Assembly (NCBI GenBank): GCA_037976565.1
Contig: CP137670.1
Span: 20,305,395-20,369,394 of the forward strand
From: Mesocentrotus franciscanus
Taxonomy: Eukaryota; Echinodermata; Echinoidea; Camarodonta; Strongylocentrotidae
Direction: 5' to 3'
Length of the DNA stretch: 64,000 nt
Shown here: in pieces, positions 11,500 through 23,674 of the stretch
How positions within the stretch are numbered: position 1 is the stretch's first letter
Layout of the letters: the number at the start of each line of letters is the position of its first letter
Program-made: the position numbers and the translations under genes
Notes under the pieces: generated by a model
The model's database searches: none
Told to the model about the DNA's origin: nothing
Seen by the model: the letters and a program-made list of their open reading frames with translations, nothing else

Positions 11500-14108
11500 C
11501 GCACCTCACACAACAACTACTCAAAACAGCAAAATATTAACAAAAAACATCTAACTTTTAATCATGAGTGCGGTGGTTTATTAGATCACCTATTCACCAT
11601 CTCATCGAACGCCCATGCGCATACTGTATATGATTGACAATGGTTAAGATTCGTAGCAATAAATAATTGCCGAAACGAAATTTATACTAAATGCTTTCCA
11701 TTATGTTGATTATATTATGCAGAATACGGCCATGTATTATACATAGCGATCCGGTTGTATTATGCGCTTTGTTTGTGAGGTAGGCGATATAGGTAAACAA
11801 GGATCGACGAGCTCTGTGTATTTACTCCGCTGCTTATAAATGGACGCAGTTTTCCTCTTCAACATGTGTAATTATGCAACGACGCATTCTTTTACTTGCA
11901 AATGTCCTATTCCCTTGTGGAACTACAAAAGATGCATTGTTCAAAGGGCCCATGTAAGAAACCGTATACAATGTCAAATGTATTATATGAAGATATATTT
12001 TCCTGATCTGATGAGCTATTGAATGCGTTCAACTAAGTACTACATATAAACATATGATTTTCCCATACGTCCCCTGTTTCTGACATTTTTAATTTAAAAT
12101 TCTTATTCTTTGTCATGCCCCTTACACTATAGATCTATGAATTCCACCTTGCAATGCGTTGGTGCTAGTATATGGCACTTGGTGCATCTGTGATATTCTT
12201 TTCAGTAATACCACAATTTACACTCATTTTCAGGAAGTAATTGTTATAAACCTCCAAAGATAGACATCCGGTTTTGACATCATGAAAGCGTTATTTTGTT
12301 TGATTTCTGAGAAATAAGCATTCATTAGACATTAAATTTGATCTGTTATGACAATTCATGAGCGAGATAGAATGAATAGCCAATTTGAAGTAAAATAAAT
12401 TCAATTAAGAATTGTATTTATTCAAAACAATGATGCGTCGCAATATAATGTTTAATTTTTGCATAATTAAGAATCAATAAAAGCTTACAAGCAAAATAAG
12501 TTATACATTCAGGAAAATAATTTGCATGACTGATAATTAGAAACAACATTAAAATAGAATATCATATGTAGACACTAAATAATAATAATTGCGATCAAAG
12601 ATTTCTGACAAGTATACTTCAACATTTACAGGTAGAGCGTCAATATTGTGATGGGACTAAGAACAGGCCCTAATAATAATCATGATAAAGATAATGATAA
12701 TATAAGAAAAACTCGATTTCTGCTCGGAATTCGAGAAAATGCAAGGACAAAATAGCAAACAAAATTATGATGTTCCTTACACGAAGAAATTGTTTTACAA
12801 ATGTTCGCCCTTACGGCTTTGTCAAGTAATGATTTTATTTCACTTTAACATATATTATTGTATGGCATCAAAATATGCGTATCCTATCCCCATAAAATGA
12901 ACCACGGCACAAGGAGAGGGGGACACAAATAATTACGTCACAAATGAATAGGAAGGAAGCCAGTAAGTAAAGGAGCGTAGAAGACAAACAGTATATATAT
13001 ATTTCAGTTTACTCGTATGTAAACTTATTGTGGTATTGATTTTAATACATGTGTAGGATATAGAAGTTATAAGTGAAGAAAAGATGGAATAATCTGCGAA
13101 ACTGATGAAATTCGTAAAGGATATGTATTCTGTATATATTGAAACGAACTTTTTGTTACCTCTGTTAATGACCTGAGTGTGGCAATATGGTTTATTCTTA
13201 ATAGCTCATACATATCTTCTTACAACGTTAGTAATCAATCTCTATGATTCTTTAGATTGACTATTTCTGAGGAAATATAAACAGTTCTTTAGACTACTAG
13301 TACACTCAAGTGTTAGGATTATATTCCATATTCCATTACCAACAGTGGCCATTTAATACTTATCAAGAGAATAATAGACATATAATATGCATCCTTCAAC
13401 ATCTTCATAATCATACCCCTGAACCATATTTGACAAGACCGGATGGGCGTATGATGTTGAAAAGGATACCGGGGCAACTTGAATATCTACACACGACTAC
13501 ACTATTTCATATGACACAGAAATAGCCTACTTCTCTTTAGGTCTGGTTAGAATACTTACCAATTATGACGTCAGCAAGGGTGTGGTCCCACTTCCACCGT
13601 CAGATCTGTTCCATCCCGTTGGACTTGGCCCTACTGATGAAGTAGGTCTACTTGCAAAAGATGTGGTGCCAGTATATGACAGTGTTCAACGTTGTTTGAT
13701 GTAGTTTATAGTGCGGATATCTCCATAAATACGACAAAGGTATGACGAGAGTAACGATCGACAACGTCTAAAGACGAATATTGATTATGCCCGATTGACC
13801 CTATCAATAGGGTCATGGGTCAGTGACTCAGGGATAACAAAAGACCTTTAGAAATTATTGGCCGACGCTTATTGATTAATGTTCACCTATAATTTCTCGC
13901 GAGTATATTCCATCTTCACGAATACTATCTTCTTTAAAGAAGGGTGACGGGTGAGAATATTATAGAACAAAAGACAGAATATAACGTCACTTTCCAATGA
14001 GGGCTTTTGATAGTAGCAGGGCGTCTATTTTGTACACGCCTAAAATTATGTACAGATCTAGAGCTGAGGATTTCTTTGTATTAGTAAAGAAGGTATATTC
14101 TCTAAGGA
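11500..14108. other. no gene seen; quiet AT-rich DNA
   Basis: This is about 2.6 kb without obvious repeats or convincing coding sequence. All open frames are short and lack recognisable domains. It could hold intronic or regulatory DNA. Confidence 0.45.
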
Positions 14109-14260
14109 AGGAGCAAACATACGTGTTTACTCTGCGTTGAAAAGGGATGTTTGACTTTGAGAATTGAAGAGGAAAGGGAGAGTAATCTGGCTTGAGCTCT
14201 AGAGATAGAGAGAGAGAGAGAGAGACGAAGACAATAAGAGAGAGCGAGAGAGAGAGAGCT

Positions 14261-14292
<32 letters not shown>

Positions 14293-15190
14293 AAAGGAAA
14301 GAGAGGGAGAGAGAAAACGATATATATATGAGGGAAAGAACGTACCCAGACACGGGGAGAATAGAGGGGTAAAAATTAAATGTGATGATACAGATTATTG
14401 GGATAGCGTCGATAGAGCGACGGGGACAGAGTAGCCAACGAATACGAGGAGAGACAGACAGAGACATAGACAGAGAAAGAGAGAAAGAGAGAGAGAAAGA
14501 ACATACGTGTTTGCTCTGCATTCAAAAGGGACGTTTGAAATTGAGAATTGAAGAGAAAAGGGAAAATAATCTGGCTTGAGCTCTAGAGAGAGAGACAGAC
14601 AGACATAGAGAGAACAAAAAAGATAGAAAGAGAGAGACAGAGACAGAGAGAGAGAGACCGACAGAGTGACAGAGTGACAGAGAAAGAGAAAGATATATAT
14701 AGGAGGGGTAAATGTACCCAGATACGGGAAGAAATAGAGGGGAAAATTAAATCTGATGATACAGATTACTGGGATAGCGTCGATAGAGCAACGGGGACCG
14801 AGATGGCAAAACTGGTAGATGCGGAATGGCCAAGGAGTCCGAGGAGAAATCGAATACACCATGACATGGGAGACATAGAGAGAGAGACAGACAGACAGAA
14901 AGAGAGAAAAGAAGGAGAAAAAAAAGAACAAACTTGTTTGCTCTGGGTTCAAAAGGGATGTTTGACTTTGAGATTTGAAGAGGAATTAAGTGAAAGTTAT
15001 CCGTGAGCTCTCGAAAGACAGAGACATAGACATACACTCATACAAAGAGACAGAGAGAAGAACAGAGAGACAGAGAGACGTAGAGAGAGATAGAGAGAAA
15101 GGGAAAGACAGTGAAAGAGAGAGCGACAGAGACAGACAGACAGAGAAACAAAATAAAGGGAAAGAGATAGATAGAGAGAGAAGGGGTGAT
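14109..15190. repeat. GA-rich block, three diverged tandem copies
   Basis: A unit of about 380-440 bp begins near 14109, 14490 and 14928. Each unit has a unique-looking head (CATACGTGTTT, TTTGACTTTGAGA, GGCTTGAGCTCTAGAGA) followed by a long (GA)n/(GACA)n tract. The first two also carry GATGATACAGATTA. Charged Arg/Glu frames on one strand and Ser/Leu frames on the other are products of the GA tract. Confidence 0.8.
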
Positions 15191-15569
15191 AAGATAAGAG
15201 ATACTAGAGAGGAATATATAATATTACATTACAGGTATGTCTATGGGTATACTGCGTATTAGATACAGAGAGGTGGGATGGGAGATTTTAAAAAAAAAAA
15301 AAATGTTTAACAAAAATATATTTTCCCTATTTTGTTGGGGGGGGGGGGGCAGTGGAGATATAGAAAGCATGGAATAGATTAGGGAAAATCACATACAAGA
15401 GGGTTGACTCAAAAGAAAAAGGTAACGCGGTCGCAAGAACTTAAACATTTACTCCACATGCTCAAAACCATTTTTAATTAGAGTTTGTTTATCGCATTGT
15501 GTTCGGATTAGGCCACATAATACGCAATTTATGTTTACGCATTTCTATAGGTTTTGGGCAAGGCTAAAG
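15191..15569. other. no gene seen
   Basis: It contains an A-run at about 15289-15303 and a G-run at about 15338-15349, with no coding signal. Confidence 0.5.
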
Positions 15570-15892
15570 AAAAAAAAACATTTTCGTAATGTTGTCAGAT
15601 TGAATGCATAAATCTTTGTTAATTGCCATTTTAAAAATTATTTTAAGTACCTGTTACAAAATATTGCATTTCAATAGTCAGAATATGAATTGCATACATT
15701 AATTGTTGCTAGGTAGCACAAACAGTATTGCTTGTCCTACCTAACAATACGGATGTATATACTATTCACATTCTGATTAATGAAATACAGTTATCCGTAA
15801 CAGGTTGATGAAATCATTTGTAACGAGGCACTTAACAAAGATTGATGCATTTAATTTGATTTCATTTCGAAAATAGCCTATTACCTTTTGTT
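15570..15892. mobile_element. MITE family C
   Basis: This is a palindromic element. The outer arms read ATTTTCGTAATGTTGTCAGA and, inverted, TTTCGAAAATAG. Inner inverted phrases include CAGAATATGAAT with ATTCACATTCTG, and GTACCTGTTAC with GTAACAGG. It shares AATGCAT, CTTTGTTAA and GTAATG words with the cleaner palindrome at 41660-41840. It is non-coding. Confidence 0.65.
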
Positions 15893-16227
15893 GAATTTTC
15901 GTAAGTTTTGCAATAGTAACATAGAGGGAAGAATAAAGAGAGGAGAAGGGGATGCATAAAGAAAAATGTGTTTTAACAGAGGTAAAGCGAAGAGAGAGGG
16001 AGAGAGGGTCAGAGAGAAAATGTGTGTGTGTGTGTTGGGGGGTCCAGATTCATTCCGTTTTTGTATATTTGTTTTAATTCTTCAATCACATACGTCCTCC
16101 TTCCTTACACGTACCCCACGCAGATTGCGCATCCCCCGAAAATAGAATACAAGGCAAAGACTGTACTCAGTTATTGTTTTGAGGGTGTGTTATTTTCTCA
16201 GCTGATTGGGCGACACGGAAACAGTCC

Positions 16228-16330
16228 AGGGGGTGTTTCACAAAGATCGGGACGGCCAAGGAGCTGTCCATAATTGTTAAGTCCAATTTAGAGATAAGTT
16301 CAACTTAGGATCTTTGTGAAACATCCCCCG
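16228..16330. mobile_element. MITE family A, short copy
   Basis: It runs from GGGGGTGTTTCACAAAGAT to ATCTTTGTGAAACATCCCCC, with TCCATAATTGTTAAGTCCAA inside. It is an internally deleted relative of the 44500-44806 copy. Confidence 0.7.
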
Positions 16331-16469
16331 CCAGGCAAGGTCAAGAAGGGGAGGGGGAGGATGTATTGATACATACACTAAGCGAGTACAGATTAGTGTG
16401 GGTCCGAGTTTTGACTACCTATATAGAACATGTGGATAAGGCATATAATTGTCGGTTCTAGTACACCTA

Positions 16470-16806
16470 CCCACTGGACATCCACCCCAGTCAACTACCC
16501 CTAGGACAACTCCCCCTAGGACAACTATAGGGCAACCACCCTCTAGGACGACTACCCCCCGGACAACCACCACCCGAACAACTACTCCCTACGACAACCA
16601 TCATCTAGGACAAATACCCACCGGACAACTATCCTTGGGGGTAGTTGTCCGGGGGTAGTTGTCCTAGGAGTTAGTTGTCTGGGGGTAGTTGTCCCGGGGG
16701 TAGTCGTCCTAGAGGGTGGTTGCCCTAGGGGGTAGTTGTCCTAGGGGGTAGTTGTCCTAGGGGATGGTTATTCGGGGGTGGATGTCCAGGGGGTAGGTGT
16801 CCGGAA
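16470..16806. repeat. fold-back minisatellite (CTAGGACAACTACCCC)n
   Basis: Degenerate 16-17-base units of CTAGGACAACTACCCC run from about 16495 to 16635. Immediately afterwards the reverse complement GGGGGTAGTTGTCCTAG runs to about 16770. The outer edges (CACCTACCCACTGGACATCC and, inverted, GGATGTCCAGGGGGTAGGTG) also pair. The whole therefore forms one long hairpin of repeats. The plus-strand Thr/Pro/Arg frame is a by-product. Confidence 0.85.
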
Positions 16807-17088
16807 ACGACACATGTCCAATAGCCAGAAGTATTTATAACTTCTTTCAATCGACCGGTTTACTAACATATTCACATTTTATGCATACTGTTAATAGAAT
16901 TTTTTTTCAACCCGAAAGCTTGCCCGAGGCTTGTCCGACATAGCAACAAGTAATATATGCAAACTGGATTCCAAGTAGTGCAGCTCATTCATTAATAACA
17001 GGTTGATTGAATACCTCGTCACTATATGTCCCCAGGAAAGAAATATCCATATATTTGAAATGTTAGAAAACCGTTCTATAGCAATGTG

Positions 17089-17120
<32 letters not shown>

Positions 17121-18361
17121 CTCTATACTCTCCTCTACTTTGTCATACGCTGTCTGTACCTATTTATGTTTATATGAGGCATGTATTTGAATTGACATTG
17201 ATGGTATTTATTATGCACATTGTTTGCTATTAAAGGCAGTGGAGGCCACATTGCTGCGTTTTTCAAACATGGATCAATAAGATAACCTAATATAACCTTG
17301 CTCTGTATTGTGCGCTGTAAGGACAACGCTGGTCACTTCATTCTGTATCCCTTCACCTCTATGTTCTTTTGTTTTGTGGGAAAGGAGCTTCACATTTGCG
17401 CCTGAAAATCAAAAGCACATGTCTCTAGGTACAGATCAGTCCTAAGAACTGACCATAATACTAATCGATCGGAAGAACTACAGTTATTGGCTTTACCCTT
17501 CCTCTAATAGAACAAACATATTGGAAGTCAAGAAGACTAGATAAAACGCACCGAGAAGTTAGCGGTGGGAATAGATAGAGGTAAGTTTTTGTTTTTTTGT
17601 TTCACTACATTTATTTGTGATTAATTTGTGATTATTACTTTCGCCACATCAAAAGACATCAGAAACACTTGAAAGATTTATTGGACGGAAAATTAGAAAA
17701 GAGCAGATCAATCATGCCAATAGTGAAACAAAGGACTAATTGGGAGGGGAACGTTAAGACATGGAGTGGGGTGACACTTAAAGCCGGTCTGCACTAGTTT
17801 AGCCAGGAGGGATTAGACCTCCCAGGTGGTCACTGACAGGTGGTTATCTCATCAACTCAGCTCTCAATTAACATCAGAAAAAGAGGATCATGGGGGAACA
17901 ACGGGCAACGCTTAGGCATTGTTTTCTATATAGAGGGAGCAAGTAGCTACAGGTAGTGCAGTGGGGCTTTAGGACATGGAGTGGAATGACACTTACAAGT
18001 GTACTGGAATGGAAGAAATTAGAGATGTGTGGAAAAATGATGCAATCATGCAACCTCCGAGCTGGGAGAAGATACCTTGATAGATAGCATAACGAGGCGT
18101 CATTCTGCTTCGGTCATTACCAATATTGAATCCTGAATGTAACAGTAGTTACTACAATACGCTTAATCAACGCGTGTACTGTTTGTTGTTCTACGAACAC
18201 TTCACTGTGTAATCACTCTTAGTATGATCGCTCTCATATGGCGAGCTAAAGACCGAGCCGGTCACTGAAAGCTGAAAAGTAAAATATACTCTTAAAAAGA
18301 CATAATGCAGGGGTTGTCGGAAAACAATCGTAGAGCTGTAAAAACGTTTCTCTCTCTATAT

Positions 18362-18413
<52 letters not shown>

Positions 18414-19208
18414 TGCACCCCTTTTTCAAGTTTTGAAGAACGCTGGTTTTAAATAAATTGTTTTTCATTACTTGACAAAGGCTTGAAGCCGAAAATACGT
18501 ATATTTGTCATCTCCTACGGTCGTTTCATTATTTTGTTCTTCAGTTTCTGTTTTAAAAAATCTTATAAATATCGTTATATAACGATGGAGAAGAGAAGAA
18601 TCATGCATAAAATCCAACAGTGTTTTATTAGGTCTCGAATCTTCGACGTTCATTGCGTCTTTATCGAGTGAATAATTAGTATTCAAGCAGGAATATTGTC
18701 TTCTTCATCATTCTTTAATCACGTTATGCCAGCCGTTGACTTGTTATCGGATATGTATATATATATATGTTGCACCAATAAATTTACGCATTTTATACAG
18801 TTTACCCTCGAATGCAGTTTGCCTACTCGTCACCAGGATCAGGCATTATAGCACATTACCCACGGGGATGTATGTGCATCCGCCCCTTCCCAAAAATGAT
18901 GATAATGGGAATACTTAAAAACGATAATGTAATAACCTCCAGAAATATAGTAATATTTTTAGACATAAACAAGTTTTAACTAATTTGTGTATCAATAACA
19001 CATACAATCACAAATATTATCTTTATTAGGGCAAGAAATATATCATAAACCCATACCCTCGTCCAGTCTGTGCTTATTTATCACTGACAAACTCATATGA
19101 ACAATGTGGTAGCTAAGTAAAATTGATGTGAACATTTTTTCCCCTTTTCTCCGGCCAGATTTTCGACGGATTTGACACAGTCTACCTTTCCTTATGGTAA
19201 GCAAGCTG
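16807..19208. other. no gene seen; microsatellites
   Basis: A (CT)n tract lies at 17089-17116 and a (TA)n tract at 18358-18414. No domain or splice-consistent coding sequence was recognised. Confidence 0.45.
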
Positions 19209-19352
19209 GGCCCCATTTCACAACTTGTCATCAGTGACAAATTACAGTTTATGTTATAAGCTACTGAAATCCTTGCTTCTGATTGGTTATCAGCAGATTT
19301 GTCACTGAATGTTGTCATTTGTCATTGAAAAAAGGCTTTGTGAAACACCCCC
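19209..19352. mobile_element. MITE with TTTCACAA ends, distinct interior
   Basis: It runs from GGGCCCCATTTCACAACTTG to GGCTTTGTGAAACACCCCC. The inner inverted pair is ATCAGTGACAAAT and ATTTGTCACTGA. The end sequence resembles family A but the interior does not. Confidence 0.55.
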
Positions 19353-19875
19353 CTCGTGTGGATGTTTTGATTCCTGGACATACGCGAGGACCGAAAATTA
19401 CCGAATCTTGTCGAATGTCACCTGCAGCGACACTGATGACCTCCTTATATCGTGAAATACCCGATAAATACCGAGTCCTGCCGACAGGTTAGTCATGATA
19501 CAATCGCATAACCTGGGGACGAAGGTGATACATACCGAATGCTGCCGAAGTGCCTGCTCTCATGCATGATACACATTGTGAGGTACCCGATGAAATCCGA
19601 GTACTCTCGACGAGCATGTCCAGACACGATCGCCGTACATCGGGAAGAACTCGACTAATACTGATACAATAACGGATTATGCACTCCGAACTCTAGAATT
19701 ATTGATGCTTGTATTCAACAATTTTTTACGAATTTCAAAAATTTTGCTTAAAGTACCAAGAATAAAGCTAGAAAATTAAAAGTTACATAGCAACAGCAGC
19801 CTGGTTTGTGATAGTCTCCCACTAAATAGAAATTAGAGATTTATCTTGTGATTATCCAACGGTTTAGGAAGAATC
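19353..19875. other. upstream region of the sulfotransferase gene
   Basis: Degenerate repeats of a CCGA(A/G)T(C/A)CTGCCGA type lie at about 19390-19650. No TATA box or other promoter element can be called with confidence. Confidence 0.4.
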
Positions 19876-20987
19876 ATGAATCATTTTACCCGTCGTGCAA
19901 TAAAGTTGTTCAGCTTCCTCTGCATCGTAACAATAATATATAAAATCACCAAGAATCATGTTCCGGAAAATGAAGGAACTCAGAACGGAAAAACTGACGC
20001 TGATGTGTCATTTCAGGACATGGATGAAGTGACATTGTTTAACAGGATAAGCTGTTACATGTATGTTCCTTTAGAAGTCGATGGGAAAGTGATGAGGCGC
20101 TGGTTGGAGCGCCCTCCGGGGAGCTGAAAGCCAGAGGATGTCAGAAGAGTCTACCGCGTGTTTTGATGATTGGGGTGAAGGAGGGTGGCACAACCGCCAT
20201 GGGTAAATACCTGGGACTACATCCATCGATCTCTTACTCCTATCCCGTGCAACCGGGTCCCAAAATCAATAATGAAACAGTGGAGGCTTGGAAAGGGACG
20301 TTTCAACTGTCTTCCTACAAGCAACTGTCCTTTACTGGCCATCAGAGTCTCTTTTCAGATTCACTGCCTCAATTGTTTCAGATGGTGCGCAAGTATCTCC
20401 CCGATGACGTCAAACTGATTTTGATGCTCCGCGATCCTGTTCAACGTCTTGTGTCCGATTACGTACACACGCTGAGTATCGCTGAACGTGTGGCCGGGGA
20501 CGAGCGAAAACGGTACGAAGAACACGAGGGGTTAAAGGACGGCTTAGAAGCTACCTTATTGGATGAAACCGGTCACGTGAACCCCTTCTCACCCATAGTA
20601 CGAAACGGAATGTACAACATAGAAATGCGTACTCTCTACCAACACATCCCGAAAGAAAGGATTCTGATCATAGATGGAAACGCCTTCAGAAAAGACCCCT
20701 ACCCCAGTCTGGTCGAAATGGAACGATTCTTAAACTTGCCGCTTTTTTTCAAACGTCGCCATTTTGTTTATGATGAGGTGAAGCTTGTTTACTGTGCAAA
20801 CGTGCCAAGTAGGCCTGATGTTCGGTGCGTGACTCCTCTCAAAGGTAAATCTCTTCCTGCCATCGACGATGACTTGATGCTTAAGTTATATAAATTCTTT
20901 CAGCCACATAATAAGGAACTGGAGGAGGACTTTGGAGTGAAATTCCCTTGGGTATATCGTCCTCCAGGATACATCTATCTGTACTAG
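19876..20987 (+). CDS. heparan sulfate 3-O-sulfotransferase-like enzyme, single exon, apparent frameshift
   Basis: The predicted enzyme moves sulfate from PAPS to glucosamine 3-OH in heparan sulfate chains in the Golgi. The first frame (19876-20127) gives a type II N-terminus: MNHFTRRAIK, then a short hydrophobic anchor LFSFLCIVTIIYKI. The second frame (through 20987) carries the catalytic domain. It has the 5'-phosphosulfate loop IGVKEGGTTAMGKYLGLHP, then the 3'-phosphate motif LMLRDPVQRLVSDYVH. NGMYN and ILIIDG follow, then two cysteines (VYCANV, VRCVTP) matching the family's disulfide, and the tail KGKSLPAIDDD. Coding in the second frame can be read back through KARGCQKSLPRVLM, upstream of its first ATG. 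The two frames therefore meet near the G run at 20118-20121, where one base seems missing. This is either an assembly error or a young pseudogene lesion. Length across both frames is about 370 residues, near the family's 307-456. No intron interrupts it. Confidence 0.8.
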
Positions 20988-21555
20988 ATAATCAGTGTTT
21001 ATATCTTTTAAAGTGCCGTTCATATAATGACGCGTCTAACCGCCTTAAAAGAGAACAAGAAAACAAGGAAGGAAACAAAACAAATCATCCCAGCAATATA
21101 TATACATATATATATATATATATAGATTCCACATCTTCATGAATGGTAGGAAAAATGCTAGGAAAAAAACGAACAAAGCGCATTTTCAGGGTGATATAAA
21201 AGTAGATGATGGTGAAGCGTAATGGGCTAATTTCATTTTTTGCTGCATTCTTTTTTTAAGCGGTTATCCGCGTCATATGTGCACAGGACTTCGGATAATT
21301 GCACATACTCAATCGATCCAATTTCATATTTGTCATGATGGATATGCAGGATAATCAGAAAACTTGCCATCGTTCGAGGATGTATCCGGACATACAGACT
21401 GACTTTCATCGTAGGGCATTTTACTAAGTAACTAGTATATGCATCAGTGTTCGATGGTGATGATTGTTTTACCGTATTGTTAAGTAAGCATGTATGCTTG
21501 TAAGTAAATAACCTGGGGAATGACGGCTTTAATTCCTCTCCGAGGGACTTGATAA
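20988..21555. other. 3' flank of the sulfotransferase gene
   Basis: It holds a (TA)n tract at 21098-21124 and no other gene. No clear AATAAA was placed. Confidence 0.4.
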
Positions 21556-22533
21556 TATAGTATTAATGACTGCTTTGAGAGAAATAGTTGTTTTTATACG
21601 CTCAAGGGAAGGTTACAATTGTGCTATTGCCCGAGGCGTGCCGAGGGCAATAGCCCAATTTTAACCTTCCCAATTTTAACCTTCCCGAGAGCGTATAAAA
21701 ACAACTATTTCTCGAATATTAAAGCAGTCATTAATACTTTTATATGCCGAAAAAATAGTCAACTTACCAATCAACTGGTAGAACAGGAAGAGCAGAAATA
21801 AATACTAAATACACATAGAATCTAGTTAGTGTTAGATATAATTATAGATCTATATTCAAATCTGTTGTTGAGAGGCACTGGAAGACCCATCCACTCAAGT
21901 TTTCACCCTATCAGAGACTACCCAACGTGACGAGGGGCGAATAAGCTACAAGCTTTACGTCTCTACATCCAAGTAAAATAGTCTAGACTACGTCTACCGC
22001 GGTGCGGTAAAGTTTGATACTCAGTACAATGTCAATGACAGTAGATCTCTAGACCCCTCTAGTACACAACAATTAATGTGTGGGACTCCACTGACTGGAT
22101 TTGACTATTATTAGACCTTACATTGGTGTGCTTGCTGTCAGCAGAATTAATCAAGTCTTGCATTTGATCATCATCAAGAAGTTGAAATCTTGGGAGAGTT
22201 TCTTCAGCCATTTTTGCCTTGTTTGGAATTCAGTACGATAGAGATTGCCGTACGGTCGTCTGCGCTACGATGTATTAAAAATTGGTAAATTAAGCTAGCG
22301 ACCGATTCTTCCCACACTTACGGTGTCCGTGCTCGCACAAACCAGTTTTTAACACGTAAACCATTGGGTATTTCAGCAAGACTGAACTAATTTCCCGGTT
22401 ACTGGAATTTTGCCGGGATTTTAAAACTATTTTTTTAAACTATTACATGGCTTTGGCATTTTTCGGGAATAGTTAAAACAACGACTGCAATTTCGACCAA
22501 TCAGATGGCTGGATTTCTTAAGTGAGGTATATA
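21556..22533 (-). mobile_element. fold-back element D, copy 1
   Basis: About 1 kb is shared, in opposite orientation, with 48120-49233. One end is a long hairpin: AGAAATAGTTGTTTTTATAC ... GGCAATAGCC ... and back. The other end reads CCAGCCATCTGATTGGTCGA on the minus strand. Inside, on the minus strand, is the start of the same small ORF as in copy 2 (ATGGCTGAAGAAACTCTCCC), but about 200 bases of it are deleted here. Transposon class is not certain. Confidence 0.7.
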
Positions 22534-22555
22534 ATGAGGATTAATGCCTTACAAT

Positions 22556-22640
22556 AAGGCACTAGCGCATTGACTTGGTTTCGAACCCGGGACTTCCCGG
22601 TTACGAGACCATTGTTGTACCACTAAGCCATCGCCCCTCC
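22556..22640 (-). repeat. tRNA-like sequence, probable SINE head or tRNA pseudogene
   Basis: On the minus strand there is an A box (TGGCTTAGTGG), an anticodon-loop-like CTCGTAA and a B box (GGTTCGAAACC) at normal spacing. The acceptor stem does not pair and the T stem is poor, so this is not a working tRNA gene. Confidence 0.55.
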
Positions 22641-23493
22641 TGATTATTTAATCAGTCGTATAAGACATGTTTCTCAAAATATAAGCCATAATTTTACCCT
22701 TACCCTAACCCTAAAGATAACCATAACCCTACTCTATACAAATACAAACCATAACATTAACCGTACTGTATGCAAAACATGGTATGCAAATAAGCTACAT
22801 TAGCTACGTACCATAATGGCTATTTTTAGAAACATGCCTCTACCTTGTTTACGACTGATAAAGTAATACCTACCAATTTGAAGTTAAATATTTCCTAGCC
22901 AGTGGCAACAAACCATATTATAAATAGATAATCTCGGACACAACCTGAAATGGAACCACCTTTGCTAGGGGCGTTGTATATCACATTATGTCATAAGGGG
23001 CGGGGTTTGCTGTAGGATAAGAATTTGCGGATGTGCTTGCCGGAATAGATCTAACATCAACTACAACGAAAGGTCTGTAGATTTCGAAATTGCTGACATG
23101 ATTATTGAGAAAAATTGTCCAATCATTATTACAGGAGTAAATTAGCAAAGTGCCTAGAAGAAACAAAAGAAAACTTGATATATATATATATATATATATA
23201 TAAATTTATATGTGTCAACCGGGGAGCTAATGGTATATATCAGACCCAGAGTCGGTTTTTAACCCTTTGGTTTCTTCATTGCCCCTCCGCACGGTTGTTA
23301 ATTTGCCTCACGTGCACTTTTGCACAGAAAAAAGGCACTAATTGACGGAAAGAATTACTATGTTCAACTATGGCTTTACCAAATTAACCATTTCCGGTAT
23401 TGATTAGGTCCATGACAACCGTTTTTTATCACCGAAAGAGATTACTCTTCCACTAGAAACGATTTAGATAACTATCCCATTATAAATACATTA
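22641..23493. other. no gene seen
   Basis: It contains a short CCCTAACCCTAAA tract at about 22700 and a (TA)n tract at 23178-23202. No coding sequence was recognised. Confidence 0.45.
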
Positions 23494-23674
23494 GGTGCTA
23501 TTCTCGAAAGCGGACTAACTTTAGTCCATGGTTTAATCCTCCGACTAAGTATGGAATGCCAAGTGACAGATTAAATATTTTCAAAAACATATTCATATGG
23601 ACACTTGGCATTCCATACTTAGTCGGAGGATTAAACCATGGACTAAAGTTAGTCCGCTTTGGAGAATACCACCC
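23494..23674. mobile_element. MITE family E, near-perfect palindrome
   Basis: Arms of about 70 bp pair almost perfectly. The left arm includes GCGGACTAACTTTAGTCCAT and CTCCGACTAAGTATGGAATG; the right arm is the inverse. The ends read GGTGCTATTCTC and GAGAATACCACC. The loop is about 40 bases. It is non-coding. Confidence 0.8.

Noticed and set aside
14102..15262. Arg/Glu-rich and Ser/Leu-rich frames of up to 185 codons
   Set aside because: They are translations of the (GA)n tract on either strand. The three-copy block has no coding signature.
22556..22640. Functional tRNA gene (Thr-like anticodon)
   Set aside because: A and B boxes are present, but the acceptor stem does not pair and the T stem is poor.
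22694..22716. Interstitial telomere repeat
   Set aside because: Only about two CCCTAA units are present, which is too short to support the claim.
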